From Mesotaenium endlicherianum (lineage: Eukaryota; Streptophyta; Zygnematophyceae; Zygnematales; Mesotaeniaceae), in NCBI GenBank assembly GCA_009602735.1, contig WELA01004268.1, positions 1,461,486 to 1,510,984 of the forward strand: 49,499 bases of DNA. Reading direction: 5' to 3'. This document shows positions 39,248 to 49,290 of the stretch, one piece after another; the first letter of the stretch is position 1; each line of letters opens with the position of its first letter. The position numbers were made by a program, and so were the translations under genes. The notes under the pieces are model-generated. The model made no database searches. It was not told the origin of the DNA and saw nothing but the letters and a program-made list of their open reading frames with translations.

Positions 39248-40439
39248 AAAAAGGTATAATACTACGAGCATCACTAATGCTCTATAATCCTGGAACATCA
39301 ACGGTGGGCGCGGATTCAATGCATGAGGTCACTCTCAAAAGCCCCCCCTAATTCCACCAATGTGTGCAAAGGATGTACTAGCACTCCTATAGGCTAGGCA
39401 CAATTCAAACCAATCAAATGCTATATGAAAGGATATGCCAAGTGCTCCCTATTGGCCGTGCTTACCTTGATCAACTATACTTAGATAATGCCTCAAAAGT
39501 AGATATGTAACTTGAGAAAGGTTGATATCAACTTCCTCAAGCAGTAGGTGATGTAGCTACTAAGTTATAGCCGTTTTGGTGCACATAAACTATGGAAATG
39601 CAAGTGATATGTGTCCTAGGGGGCTCGCAGATGTGTGTGCACAGAGCTTTAGGCTTTTGGGGTCACAAATGGTCTTCAATGTGTCCGTTGGACATATCCG
39701 ATCGTTTTTTCAATCACTGTTTTTCAGATGCGAGCCTTCTTGACAGGCCAGTTTGGTATGCCCGTGTGAATCTTGGTTTTCACATTGTAAGAGGATCTTT
39801 TTCTCATTGCCCCCTTTACGTGTGAGAGACAGTGTCATCATTTTCTATATCGTCCTCATTGTCTCCTTGTAACGCAATAATTGTGCAAATCGATATCATC
39901 TCAAATTCCAACCTTTTGCCTGATTATCAGAAGACGTGAACCACTAACATCAATTGCTAACAAGTGAATTTATCTCCAAGAAATTTGTCTGGAGGAAGTC
40001 GAATGTGGCTCTTGGTAGGATTCCGCTAGCGGTCGATAGGTGGCGCGGACTGGATTACATACATCTCGCTTGATATTGATTCAAATGACGCAAAATTGGA
40101 ACCATTAGAAAGGTGACTCAACGTTCTAATATTTCATGACTTGGTAATATAGAAAGATCAACACACGAATCCGAAAGATGGATATTCAAGACCAATCATT
40201 TCCCACACTTGTAGCTCAATATTGTGCATCAACCTCGACTAAATATATCATGAAAACTGTCGTGCGTTAACAGCACAATTGTGAATCAGCGGCATAAGTC
40301 AATCCAAGTCAAGCCAGCACGCTTTGCTACAATGGTTTATATAATACATGTGGCTTTGTAGCCAAAAAAAAAGGTAAACGTCAAATATTTGTGTACCCCC
40401 CCTGCTCTCAGCCTCCAGCTGATGCGCTTTGATTGCCTA
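39248..40439. other. Noncoding stretch, nothing recognised
   Basis: One 77-codon reading frame (39592-39825, plus) resembles nothing known and lies in AT-rich sequence. It is not accepted as a gene. Confidence 0.45.
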
Positions 40440-41040
40440 GGGCTAGCACTGAGCAGTCACTACATAAGCAATCTCTAGCAAGCTGTCAAGCTTACGGTGG
40501 ATCAAGGCACCAAATGTGAAAGTCGAGGTTGCAATTGTCGCACACCTGGTTTTCTTTCCTAGACTATGGCATGACTGGCAAGCCGAGTCCTTGGGCGGCC
40601 GCGCCTTGCAAGGATGAATATGCAAGTCAAGATTGGGAAGGTAACAGGGATTACAATTGCTTTTGTGGCCCTTGTGAAGACGGCCATTTGCGCCATCCAC
40701 TTTGAGCACTCCTAATGCCAAGACGCACTTGACCTTGAGGATGATTGGGGAGCTGCTTGTGTCCAGGATCTTCTTCATTCAGCGTCGCAGGTACACGAAA
40801 TCACCTGCACAAAATGCAACACCCGTGGGCGATGCACTCCTCCACATGTCATGGTATACCTCAAAGTGTTGCGGTGCTGTGCAATGCCGAGGTTGTCCAT
40901 GGCCATGGCATCAGGCGCTGGAAAAGCTGCGCACGCTGCCCGGTGAGAGTGCTCCACGTCTCGGAGCTGTCAAGGTCAAGGACGTTCTTGGCCAACATAT
41001 TGGCTGCTGCAGGCCGGATTGGCGGCCAACAGTGGAGAAG
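40440..41040 (-). pseudogene. Decayed retroelement: integrase C-terminal region and PHD finger
   Basis: Across shifting minus-strand frames: NLGIAQHRNTLRY, GDFVYLRR (typical of an integrase C-terminal domain), ILKVKCVLALGVLKVDGANG, SNCNPCYLPNLDLHI, then a C4HC3 PHD finger split by a frameshift: CQSCHSLGKKT in one frame, then CDNCNLDFHIWCLDPP and LCSDC in another. The last part also has stops. The order matches algal LTR retroelements carrying a PHD finger after integrase, as I recall them. No functional product is expected. Confidence 0.6.
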
Positions 41041-41091
41041 AAATAGGGGAGTGCGAGGCCAAAGAGGCCTGCTTACTGAACCTATACCCCA

Positions 41092-41769
41092 TTGTAGTGA
41101 AACAAATAGATAGAGTACTTAGTAAAATAGAATACTTTATCGATTCAAGACAAGGATCTTTGAACACAAGTGGTAGCTTCTTGAAAGAGAGATGGTTTCT
41201 TGAAAGTTACTATATTTCTCGAAGTTGTTACGTACAAGAGTGATTATAGAATGCCTCGCTATGTTCTAGCTTCTGATTATATACTTGCTATATAAGTAAT
41301 TTCTAGGAAAGTACATGTTATTGTGTTGGACCCAACATCTCATAACTTGCCACTTCTTTCCAAAATAACGTACACATTTTTTTAAAACCTAAAAATGGCA
41401 TATTTGACTTTTGCCACATGGAGTTCATCTATGTCCTTCTTCTAATTTGAAAATGCCTTAGAAGGTCAAAAGGACATTAACGAAGTCACTAGAGTCTCTA
41501 TTCACACTTGAATCCACACAAAATTACTCTAAACATATTCAAAAGCATTAAAAAAAAAATTAGTATATTCTAAGTCATATCACAACACTACTCCCCCGCT
41601 AGGACAAGCAACGTCTCGGCGCGTCAAATCGGATCTTTCATAAGTGGAAAAGACTAGTCAGCTATAAGTCACATGCCACGCAAGTAAAGAAGACTAGTCA
41701 AGGTCGTGGGTGGAGTGACCCTATTGGCTACCCTACTTCTTGGTGATAAGGAAAATGGTACAAGTAGGC
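41092..41769 (-). repeat. 3'-end remnant (LTR plus adjacent noncoding) of the element 1 family
   Basis: Read on the minus strand, the higher coordinates match the 3' noncoding region of element 1 (CACTCC..CACGACCTTG, GACTAGTC repeats, GACGCGCCGAGACGT), then a PPT-like GCGGGGGAG, then a diverged LTR ending TTTCACTACA at 41092. The LTR occupies roughly 41092-41583. It is much more diverged than the two LTRs of element 1. The body is cut at 41769 by the next LTR. Confidence 0.85.
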
Positions 41770-42491
41770 TGAAATAAATTGCCTTACCAATAGGCGATTA
41801 ACAATCAGTAAAGATCTTTGTATCAGCGTGTAATCTTCATGGTATTTTAAAACACTAGCAGTGAGCAATACTTGTGAGTCAAATGCAAGTAAATTAGCAT
41901 CAATAATGCAATCAGTAAACTCGTACATAAGCAAGGCTAGAAGACAGTGCATATCAATGGCTTCTCGCCTTGGATTCAGATATCTCTCAGTAAACCGTAC
42001 AAGAGAGTTGGCCTTGTTTCCAAATGCTGAACCCGAGACCAATACCTAGCATATGTACATGGAATGAGTTTACTGTTCAACGGCAAGTGCGATGGCATCG
42101 CCTACCCAAGAGTTAAGCACGTTGGTAGGACCTCGGCCAACCAAATCCACAGCCATCTCCCATCATCCCGAATCGCCATCCACCTTAAGGAAGTCATTTG
42201 GCCTCTCATCTAACACACAACACTTAGATGCACAACTAGGCGGTTCGCTGCTGCCGAGTACGGCAGCCAGCTGACAGTCAAAGAATGTGTCAGCAAGCTG
42301 ACACAAGTCAACAGGCTGACCTGATGGACTTCAGCCTGCTACTCTCAGCTGAGTCATTTAACTAAGTATCAAGTATCCAGCAGACTTAAATCCAGCATAC
42401 TAAATATTAACTATACTTTAGCAGGTTGAACCTTTTTAACTATTATACCTAAATGAATATTATATCTATCCAATATACTGATTCATTACAA
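41770..42491 (-). repeat. Solo LTR of the 718-bp family
   Basis: 722 bp, minus orientation, from TGTAATGAATCAG (42491) to TTTATTTCA (41770). No PBS or PPT adjoins it, so it is a solo or orphan LTR. Homologous to 45180-45897 and 46516-47233. Confidence 0.85.
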
Positions 42492-42561
42492 CTGTGCTTG
42501 CGCCTCTGTGAGCCTCTTAAGTGTAATTGATGTCTTTGAAGCCAAGACCTTCCTTGCACGA

Positions 42562-43296
42562 TGTGAAAGATCATAAAAATAAGTGTTCAATACTGTACAA
42601 TCATAAAATTGTAGAGTGCATGTTTGTGGTCATTTTGATATAAAATTTGTCGAATATGGTGAAGTATTGAGAAAGTTATGGATTTTTGAAGTTTTATTAG
42701 TTTTAAGGTTGGTCGACAACTATCCTTAATTTGAGGTGAGCGCGACCGTCGGAGTGAACGACAACGTCGAGCAATCTGGGCCGGTAGAGTGAATTTGAAC
42801 ATTCACGTAATTTTTGCTGACGCAGAGTGTCGACCAGGTCGCTTTACCTAGAAGTTTCAGATTAGCCTAGCGCGTCTAAGTTAGTATATTCTAGATATTT
42901 CAATGCATGTATGTGAACGCCAAAGCGGCTCGACACGTCGGATGAGACTGATCTGGCCTACTCACGAATATTTTGGAAGGGACGATTTGACAAACACTTA
43001 AAAAGTTCGTTGCTAAGCGGCCCTCCCTTCTAGGGGCGAGAGATCGTCGTAGAAAAGTATGAATAGTCATAACTTCTTCGTTATTGATCAATTTTTACTT
43101 GTGTAAATTTATACGAGTTTGTAATTACAAGGCCTTTTATCCTATTTCAATTGTGAGCAATTTCTTTTTACTCAAAATGTTCAGTAATTCTCCTAAGCTT
43201 TCTTAGTGATATGCTGCTGCACTCTAAAGTATGATTGCAAATAATTTGGTTCCTCGTGAGTCACTACGCTTCCACTAGGGCACTCTGCCCCTTTCA
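42562..43296 (+). repeat. Solo LTR of the element 2 family
   Basis: 735 bp, plus orientation, from TGTGAAAGATCAT to CTCTGCCCCTTTCA. It matches the 5' LTR of element 2 along its length, including the U5 part missing from that element's 3' LTR. There is no PBS after it and no matching flanking duplication. Confidence 0.85.
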
Positions 43297-43339
43297 AGTA
43301 CCTCAAATGTCAGCTTTTTTGTTGAACTTGCATAATGAG

Positions 43340-44095
43340 AACCATACTGAACGTTTATAGGCTCGATCAAAATTCCTCCTGAGATACATTTGGCATTCTA
43401 GAAAATATTTTTATATTTTCTTGAATGATAGTAGGCTGTCTTATATGCTGAACTAATTCCTTAATGATAAAAGTGTGAGACGCCCCACAGTTTGCAAATA
43501 TCCTTACCCTACAACCTGCTGTGTGACATGTGAGCAAAATAGGAAGGTCTGTTTCTTCTTGATTTACATTTTTTTCTCGACTTAGCAGAGAAATGTTGGA
43601 ATCAAGGAGAACAAGACCATTCAAAATGTGCACTCTCTGGGGGTCTATATTGCTGATGGTCTCCTATATCTGTGTGTCAGGCATGCATAGTGCATCTAGT
43701 TCATCAGGGCCCATAACACCTGCTAGGAGGGCAGCTAGCGACGACTCACTATCTCCAGCATCCTCACAATCAGGAGACTGGATTACTAACTATTGCTTTC
43801 TTTTTAAGGCTGATCCTCCCGATCCACCTTTGGCAAGTTCTTCTAAGGACATTGCGTTGTATAGTGGCCTCTCTCTTGGCAATGGTTGCAAATCAAGTTT
43901 GTTGAGGCTGGTCTTAGCTTAGTTCTGCCACCACCTCTTCCAAAGTCTTCCCGAGAGTAAGTACCTCTGCTTTTCAACTGCATGGTTTTCTACTCATACT
44001 CATAAAACGCTTGCTCATCCTACTGATCATCCTCAGTCTGGACTCCCTCATTTGCATATTCTCCCTCTTTAGCTAAGTGCTCAGCTTCAACTGTA
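43340..44095 (-). pseudogene. Decayed gag/protease remnant of another LTR element
   Basis: The minus strand shows a CCHC knuckle CNHCQERGHYTTQC (around 43840-43890) and further on a protease-like FANCGASHTFI (around 43460-43500), where the catalytic Asp is replaced. Intervening stops show decay. The gag-to-protease order confirms minus orientation. Confidence 0.65.
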
Positions 44096-44096
44096 A

Positions 44097-44819
44097 CATG
44101 TTCCGTAAGGTTATGAAAGTGTAGTTTGTATCTTTCTAGCATTTTATATGCATAGAGTGTGATTTTAGAAGAACTTTGGCCTTTATTTCAAGTCATTTGG
44201 ACAAGTATTGAGAAAGTTAAGAATTTTGGAAGTTTTTAGTGAGTTTTTATTGTCACAGATTCAATTTAGTGACAAGGACAGGTCCAGTGACGAAAATTTT
44301 GGTTGGAGTCCAGAAAGTGGGACATTGAATCATGAGGATTCCAGAAACTACGTACGATTACGTAGAATTCCAAAGTGATCGTGGAAATTCTAGAAACTCC
44401 GTGAGGAGTTAGTGGATTGTGTAGTAGAAAATTCTAGAGTGTGATTGTGTGCGTGTGAGTGTGCTAGCTTGTCCAACTAGGCAAGGTCACCTACATGGAA
44501 GGAGCCATAGTAGAAGGTTCTAGAGGTACTTTGCTGCAGAGGACACTTAGAGTTGAAGCATAAAAGAGGGAGTCTGGTCTAGTCTAGTCTACTTTCTTAT
44601 CTTGTAACGACTTTTCTTAATAAAGTGATTTCTTTTCCACTCCTCTCTCATGTAGCTCTCTCTTTCTTGCAAGGGTGGCACACCACCAGGCCACTCCACC
44701 TTGTGTATGCAACTAGGAAAGGTCCTCGTGCACGCTTCCACTCGCGGGTGAGGGTGCGTGAGTGTGTATGGAAGCACTCCCCGCACCCCTCTCCCCTTTC
44801 ACCCTCTGCCACCACTTAG
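44097..44819 (+). repeat. Probable solo LTR, distant relative of the element 2 LTR
   Basis: Plus orientation. It shares GACAAGTATTGAGAAAGTTA and nearby blocks with the element 2 LTR family. A TATA-like GCATAAAAGAG (about 44558) and AATAAAG (about 44620) sit in the order expected for U3-R. Both ends are approximate. Confidence 0.6.
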
Positions 44820-45179
44820 GTCAATTTGAGATCCCAAGTGGGTCCTCCTTTTGCAACATTCCTAATATATCTCTTCTGTCCTCCTAACTGTGCATCATCA
44901 TGTTCATTTGCATCTGCATTTCAATAAACATACTGCCAACATCAACATTTTGCGAAAGTAAATGAGTAGTAGCAGCATTGAAATACTCAGTGGCAGCTTT
45001 GCATTTTCTCTTGCTGCTACATTAGCGATTTCTGTTCTGCCCAGCTGTGTGCAAACAGTTGCAATAGATACTGTATCGCGTACAACAAAACGGTCCAAAC
45101 ACATGTTTCAATTTGGCCCTGATTGCCATGCCTTCCTCCTCCACCGTGGCGTCAGCCAGACGTCTCCTTTCAACCGTTG
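44820..45179. other. Short spacer between LTRs; nothing recognised
   Basis: Minus-strand frames (45022-45216, 44904-45104) are short and match nothing known. It may be more of the decayed element at 43340-44095, split by the LTR between them, but that cannot be shown. Confidence 0.4.
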
Positions 45180-45897
45180 TGTAATGAGTCAGTATATTGG
45201 TAGTTATAATATTCATTTAAATATAATAGTTAAATAAGTTCAGCCTGCTAAACTTTACTTCGTATTGAGTCTGCTGGACTTTATATAATTGTCAGTTAAA
45301 TGACTCAGTCGGAAGCAGCAGGTTGAAGTCAGCTTAAGTCAGCCCGCTCACACATTCTTTGCCAGCCAGCTGACTTCCGTACTTGGTCGCAGCGAACTGC
45401 CTAGAGATGCATCTAGGTGTGGTGTGCTAGATGAATGGCCAAATGACATCCTTAGGATGGATGGCGATTTGGGATGACGGGAGATGGCGGTGGATTTGAT
45501 TAACCGAGGTTCTACCATCGTGGTTAACTCCCGGGTAGGCGGTGCCATCGCACAGACCATTGAACAGTAAACTCATTCCATGTACATATGCTAGGCATTG
45601 CTCTCGAGTTCGACATTCGGAAACGAGGCCAACTCACTTGTACTGCTTACAAAGAGAGATCTGATTCCAAGGCGGAAAGCCATTGATATGCACTGTCTCC
45701 TAGCCTTGCTTATGGTGAGTTTACTGATTGCATTATTGATGCTAGTTTGCTTCCATTTGACTTACGAGTATTGTCCATTGCTAGTGTGTTGTCTTTTGCT
45801 GTTTAATCAATTAACAGATAATACCATAAAGATTACTTGCTGACATAAAGATCTTCATTAATTGTTAATCGCCTTCTTAGTAAGTCAATTCATTTCA
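45180..45897 (+). repeat. LTR of the 718-bp family (5' LTR of a truncated element)
   Basis: 718 bp, plus orientation, from TGTAATGAG to TTCATTTCA. A PBS follows directly, so it is a 5' LTR. It lies inverted relative to the equal-length LTR at 46516-47233; the two look about 85% identical where I compared them. Confidence 0.9.
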
Positions 45898-45898
45898 G

Positions 45899-45909
45899 TG
45901 GTATCGGAG
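45899..45909 (+). promoter_or_regulatory. Primer binding site after the 718-bp LTR
   Basis: TGGTATCGGAG, one base after the LTR end, the same primer type as elements 1 and 2. Confidence 0.8.
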
Positions 45910-45931
45910 AAGTTATCACAATCTTCTTTGT

Positions 45932-46102
45932 ATGGTAAGGACAAGGTCTCAAACCAGCAACTCCCAAGACATGGAGAACCAAGATAACAAGAATGTCAAA
46001 AATAAGGCTGAAAGCCATGTAGCGAGAACCCGAACCTATTTCGAAGCAGTGTCTACGTACTCACATGTGGGAGTTCATCAAAATGAATATATGTCGATGT
46101 AA
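45932..46102 (+). pseudogene. gag: Gag N-terminal fragment of a truncated element
   Basis: First ATG after the PBS; 56 residues starting MVRTRSQTSNSQDMENQD and ending at TAA. It has the position and polar character of a gag start but stops early, and no gag core or pol follows. The element is cut short. Confidence 0.55.
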
Positions 46103-46515
46103 TGCACATGGTATTGTAGCTACCTAGTTGCTTCATTTGGAGGAGGAGCTTTGGTAGGTGATGCTTGTAGGAATGTAGAGAGGATAGAGAGGAGAAGCAA
46201 GGATGATTTAGAAGTTGCTAAGGGCAGCCATGAAGACGTTGATGCAAGCTAGCATCTCACTCTCTTGAAGGAGGGAAGAGATGGGAAGTGGGAGGTGCTC
46301 CAAGAAACGTTGACTTGGATGCAACCAAATTTTTGTACGTCTTTTTTATTGTATGAGAAGGTTGCCCAAGCATGGTAGTGATGTAAGTAATATAGAGCAG
46401 TCTTTGCTAGAGAGACATATGAGCATAAAAAAAATCTGGAGTTCACACGCCTGGATTTTTCCCTGAAGATGCAAGCTCTTTAGTGTTAGATTCTTTTTTT
46501 GAAGAGGGGACTTAG
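46103..46515. other. Spacer between inverted LTRs; nothing recognised
   Basis: Purine-rich at first, then AT-rich; no coding region is supported. It separates the truncated plus element from the minus-strand LTR at 46516. Confidence 0.4.
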
Positions 46516-47233
46516 TGAAATGAATCGACTTACCAAATAGGCGATTAACAATTAATGAAGATCTTTATATCAGCAAGTAATCTTATGGTATTTCCGTTAA
46601 CTAGTTAAACGGCAAAGGACAATACACTAGCAGGGAATAATGCTCGTAAGTCAAATGCGAGTAAACTAGCATCAATGATGCAAATCAGTAAACTCATACA
46701 TAAGCAAGGTTAGAAGACAGTGCGTATCAATGGCTTCTCGCCTTGGATTCAGAGTTCTCTCAGTAAGCTGTACAAGAGAGTTGGCCTCGTTTCCGAATGC
46801 CGAACTCGAGAGCAATGCCTAGCGTATGTACATGGAATGAGTTTACTGTTCAACGGTCAGTGCGATGGCACCGCCTACCCGGGAGTTAACCACGTTGGTA
46901 GGACCTCGGTTAACCAAATCCACCGCCATCTCCCATCATCCCGAATAGCCATCCATCATAGGGATGTCATCTGGCCATTCATCTAGCATATCGTACTTAG
47001 ATGCATATCAAGGCAGTTCGCTGCTACCGAGTACGGAAGTCAGCTGGCTGTCAAAGAATGGGTCAGCAAGCTGACTTATATGGACTTCAGCCTGCTGCTT
47101 TCGGCTGAGTCATTAAACTGATAATTATGTAAAGTCCAGCAGACTGATTATTAACTAAAGTTCAGCAGGCTGAACTTAATTTACTATTATATATAAATGA
47201 ATATTATATCGACTAATATACTGATTCATTACA
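46516..47233 (-). repeat. 3' LTR of element 4 (718-bp family)
   Basis: Minus orientation, from TGTAATGAATCAG (47233) to TTCATTTCA (46516). It is preceded by the purine tract TTGGAGGGA and followed by CTAAGTCC rather than a PBS, as expected for a 3' LTR. Confidence 0.88.
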
Positions 47234-47235
47234 AT

Positions 47236-47248
47236 CCCTCCAACTTAA
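47236..47248 (-). promoter_or_regulatory. Polypurine tract of element 4
   Basis: The minus strand reads TTAAGTTGGAGGG, two bases upstream of the LTR. The exact 13-mer recurs at 49230-49242. Confidence 0.75.
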
Positions 47249-47346
47249 CTTGTTGTCGCCTCGATAACATTAAACTGCAGAAATTTTAAATAAGGGAAGT
47301 GAACCTGACCAGCCTCCCTTACTGACTGCCTCTTCAGCGTGTCACC

Positions 47347-49023
47347 TTAAGGGGTTGTTCCTGGGGCTTCAGGGTCAGGAGACGGAGATCTGGACCTAGA
47401 TCTGGACAGCCCTCTAGGTCTGTCAGCTGGCCTTCTAAAGAACCCTGTTTGCTCTAAAGTTGGCCCTCGGGGAGAACGGAGGATGGTGGCCTGCTCTTCA
47501 ACTATTTGGGTGTTGATTCCCACATAGACAGGCATTCCAGTAGGATGCTGAAATACATTGGCTAGAGGTACATGCCCCTGAGCGGAGGGGGAGGCTGGCA
47601 TACCTCTGGCCCACCCGCGTGTCCCTCTTCTGGCACCCCTGTCCTCTGGGGATTTCTGTCTGTGTCTGCTGCCCAGTACAGTCAGATCAGCTTCTTCCCC
47701 TGCTTGGGCAGGTGGGCTGGGGGAGCGAGCGCGGGGTCCAGTTGTCGCCATAACGGGGATCACATTCCACACACCTGATCGTGGTTCTTTAGGAAGTGCC
47801 ACTGCCTGTCCCTGGGTATCCTGAGTACCTGCTGCTGATGCTTCTCCTCTGCCTTGTTCTTCTTCCTCATCCTCCTCATCCTCCTCCTCGGAGAGAGTAG
47901 GGGTCTCGTCCACTAAGTCGTCCTGCTCCCTAGTAGACATGGAGTAGTCTACCGACCTCCCTTTCTTAGGGCGCGCTGGAGGTTGCTTGGCCTTCAGCCT
48001 ACTGATATCTATCCGGCCTGCATTCTTTGCCCATTTGACAAAGGCATGCTTTCCCTTAGAGAAGTAGTCTCTTCCCCTCCTCCTATGTTCCTTGGTCTCT
48101 GCATTCATATTGCTCAGGCATCCATTCAGCCTGGGGTCCCAAGGGGCAATGTGAGGTGGTAGGATGAGATAGCCGTCTAGGCCATAGTGGAAGTCATCCG
48201 GTTGGGCTCGGTCACACTCCTGCTTCTTATTTGTGACGGTCATCCACCTCCAGTCTGTTGGCTGCTGGTAGTACTGGGGTCCGTGCTCAGCCTTCCTCAG
48301 TTTACACGGGAACCAGTGGGGAGAGAACATCTGCTGTCCTGCTTCCCTGGCCAAGTACTCCCAGCTCCTTCTCTCAACTTCATTGTAAGCTGGCAAGAGT
48401 GTAAGGTAGAATACCGTATCCTTAAAGCTATCGGGCCGCATGCTCACCATCCGGATGAGTCTTTGATCTCCCACTATTCCCGGTATGGGGACCGGCTTGT
48501 CCTCTGAATCATCTGCGAGATACCGGGCCTGCTCTGCTGTATAGCCCACCATCTTAGCATAATCTTCGTAAAGGACCACGCCGGTGTGTGTCTCGATGTA
48601 CCTGTCCAGTGCTGTAGCTCCTTCCTTCTGTAGCAGTGTTGTCTGTTCCAGCCTGTTGATCTCCTGGGCTGCCAGCAATGCTTCCTTCAGGTTATCGAAG
48701 TTTTGGCCACCCACCACAGTATACCTGTAAGTGGCCAAGCTCTTCTGTCTGTCCGCTTCAATCTTTTTTCTTTTCTCCTCTTCTGCCGCTGCCGCTTCTT
48801 CTTGCTGTTTCTTCTGTCTCTCCTCCTCAGCCTTCCTGAGGTTTTCCGCTTCCTGATCCTTCTTCCTCTGTGCCTCTTCTGCCGCCTCTTGTTGTTTGCG
48901 GACCCTTTCTTGTTCTCTCCTGGTGAGGGACGTCGCCGCCAGCTCCTTCTGGTATTGCTCCATTGTCCTCCTGGCTTCTTCTGCCTTGCGCTTTCTGTCC
49001 TCCTTTTGTGTGGTGGGCGCCAT
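47347..49023 (-). CDS. Accessory ORF between pol and 3' LTR of element 4; unknown function
   Basis: Intact 558-codon frame plus stop. The ATG at 49023 is chosen because it directly follows a strong splice acceptor; a second ATG lies 9 nt upstream in frame (49032). Layout: highly charged coiled coil rich in Glu, Lys, Arg and Gln (about 5-105); a compact-looking region (about 110-350, with TYRYTVVGGQNFDNLKEALL, LTLLPAYNEVERRSWEYL and DDFHYGLDGYLILPPHIAPW); a basic segment (KQPPARPKKGRS, about 350); an acidic run SEEEDEEDEEEEQ (about 380-395); a Pro/Arg/Ser-rich tail ending in SRSRSRSPSPDP. There is no signal peptide, membrane span, zinc knuckle or polymerase/integrase motif. The basic and Arg/Ser tracts suggest a nuclear or RNA-binding protein, which is inference. 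It could be a captured host gene or a gag-derived ORF. I do not recognise the family. Confidence 0.8.
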   Translation of the reverse strand: MAPTTQKEDRKRKAEEARRTMEQYQKELAATSLTRREQERVRKQQEAAEEAQRKKDQEAENLRKAEEERQKKQQEEAAAAEEEKRKKIEADRQKSLATYRYTVVGGQNFDNLKEALLAAQEINRLEQTTLLQKEGATALDRYIETHTGVVLYEDYAKMVGYTAEQARYLADDSEDKPVPIPGIVGDQRLIRMVSMRPDSFKDTVFYLTLLPAYNEVERRSWEYLAREAGQQMFSPHWFPCKLRKAEHGPQYYQQPTDWRWMTVTNKKQECDRAQPDDFHYGLDGYLILPPHIAPWDPRLNGCLSNMNAETKEHRRRGRDYFSKGKHAFVKWAKNAGRIDISRLKAKQPPARPKKGRSVDYSMSTREQDDLVDETPTLSEEEDEEDEEEEQGRGEASAAGTQDTQGQAVALPKEPRSGVWNVIPVMATTGPRARSPSPPAQAGEEADLTVLGSRHRQKSPEDRGARRGTRGWARGMPASPSAQGHVPLANVFQHPTGMPVYVGINTQIVEEQATILRSPRGPTLEQTGFFRRPADRPRGLSRSRSRSPSPDPEAPGTTP

Positions 49024-49290
49024 CCTGCACATGTAACCAGGGCACAAGTTAGTAGGATATGGACCTTTGTCATAGGGATTGCAGGAAGTATGTTAGTATT
49101 TAGTATAGTGGCTTCGCTGCTGTTTACCTTACAGGATGATTGCTAAAAGTTGACGTAGTTGCGATGCGCTACACATAAACGTATGAGTGTGTTTTTATCG
49201 CTCTCGCTCACTAACTGTCATATATTTTCCCCTCCAACTTAAATGGAGACAGGACCGCCTGTCACCTTCCCGTGTCAACTGAAATGACAG
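49024..49290 (-). other. Leader between pol and the accessory ORF, with a candidate 108-nt intron
   Basis: On the minus strand a donor GTAAGG (from 49132) and an acceptor GTGCAG (to 49025) could bound an intron. TACTAAC branch-point consensus occurs at 49048-49054, about 25 nt before the acceptor, and again at 49092-49098. A second copy of the PPT lies at 49230-49242. Confidence 0.5.
49230..49242 (-). repeat. Second copy of the polypurine tract
   Basis: TTAAGTTGGAGGG on the minus strand, identical to 47236-47248, about 50 nt after the pol stop. Together the copies bracket the accessory ORF as a roughly 2-kb cassette. Confidence 0.8.

Noticed and set aside
39592..39825. 77-codon plus-strand frame
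   Set aside because: No domain or context; expected by chance in noncoding DNA.
41728..42042. Frames inside the 718-bp LTR copies (also 46720-46986, 45598-45843 and 33119-33340)
   Set aside because: Homologous noncoding LTR sequence; frames are not conserved between copies.
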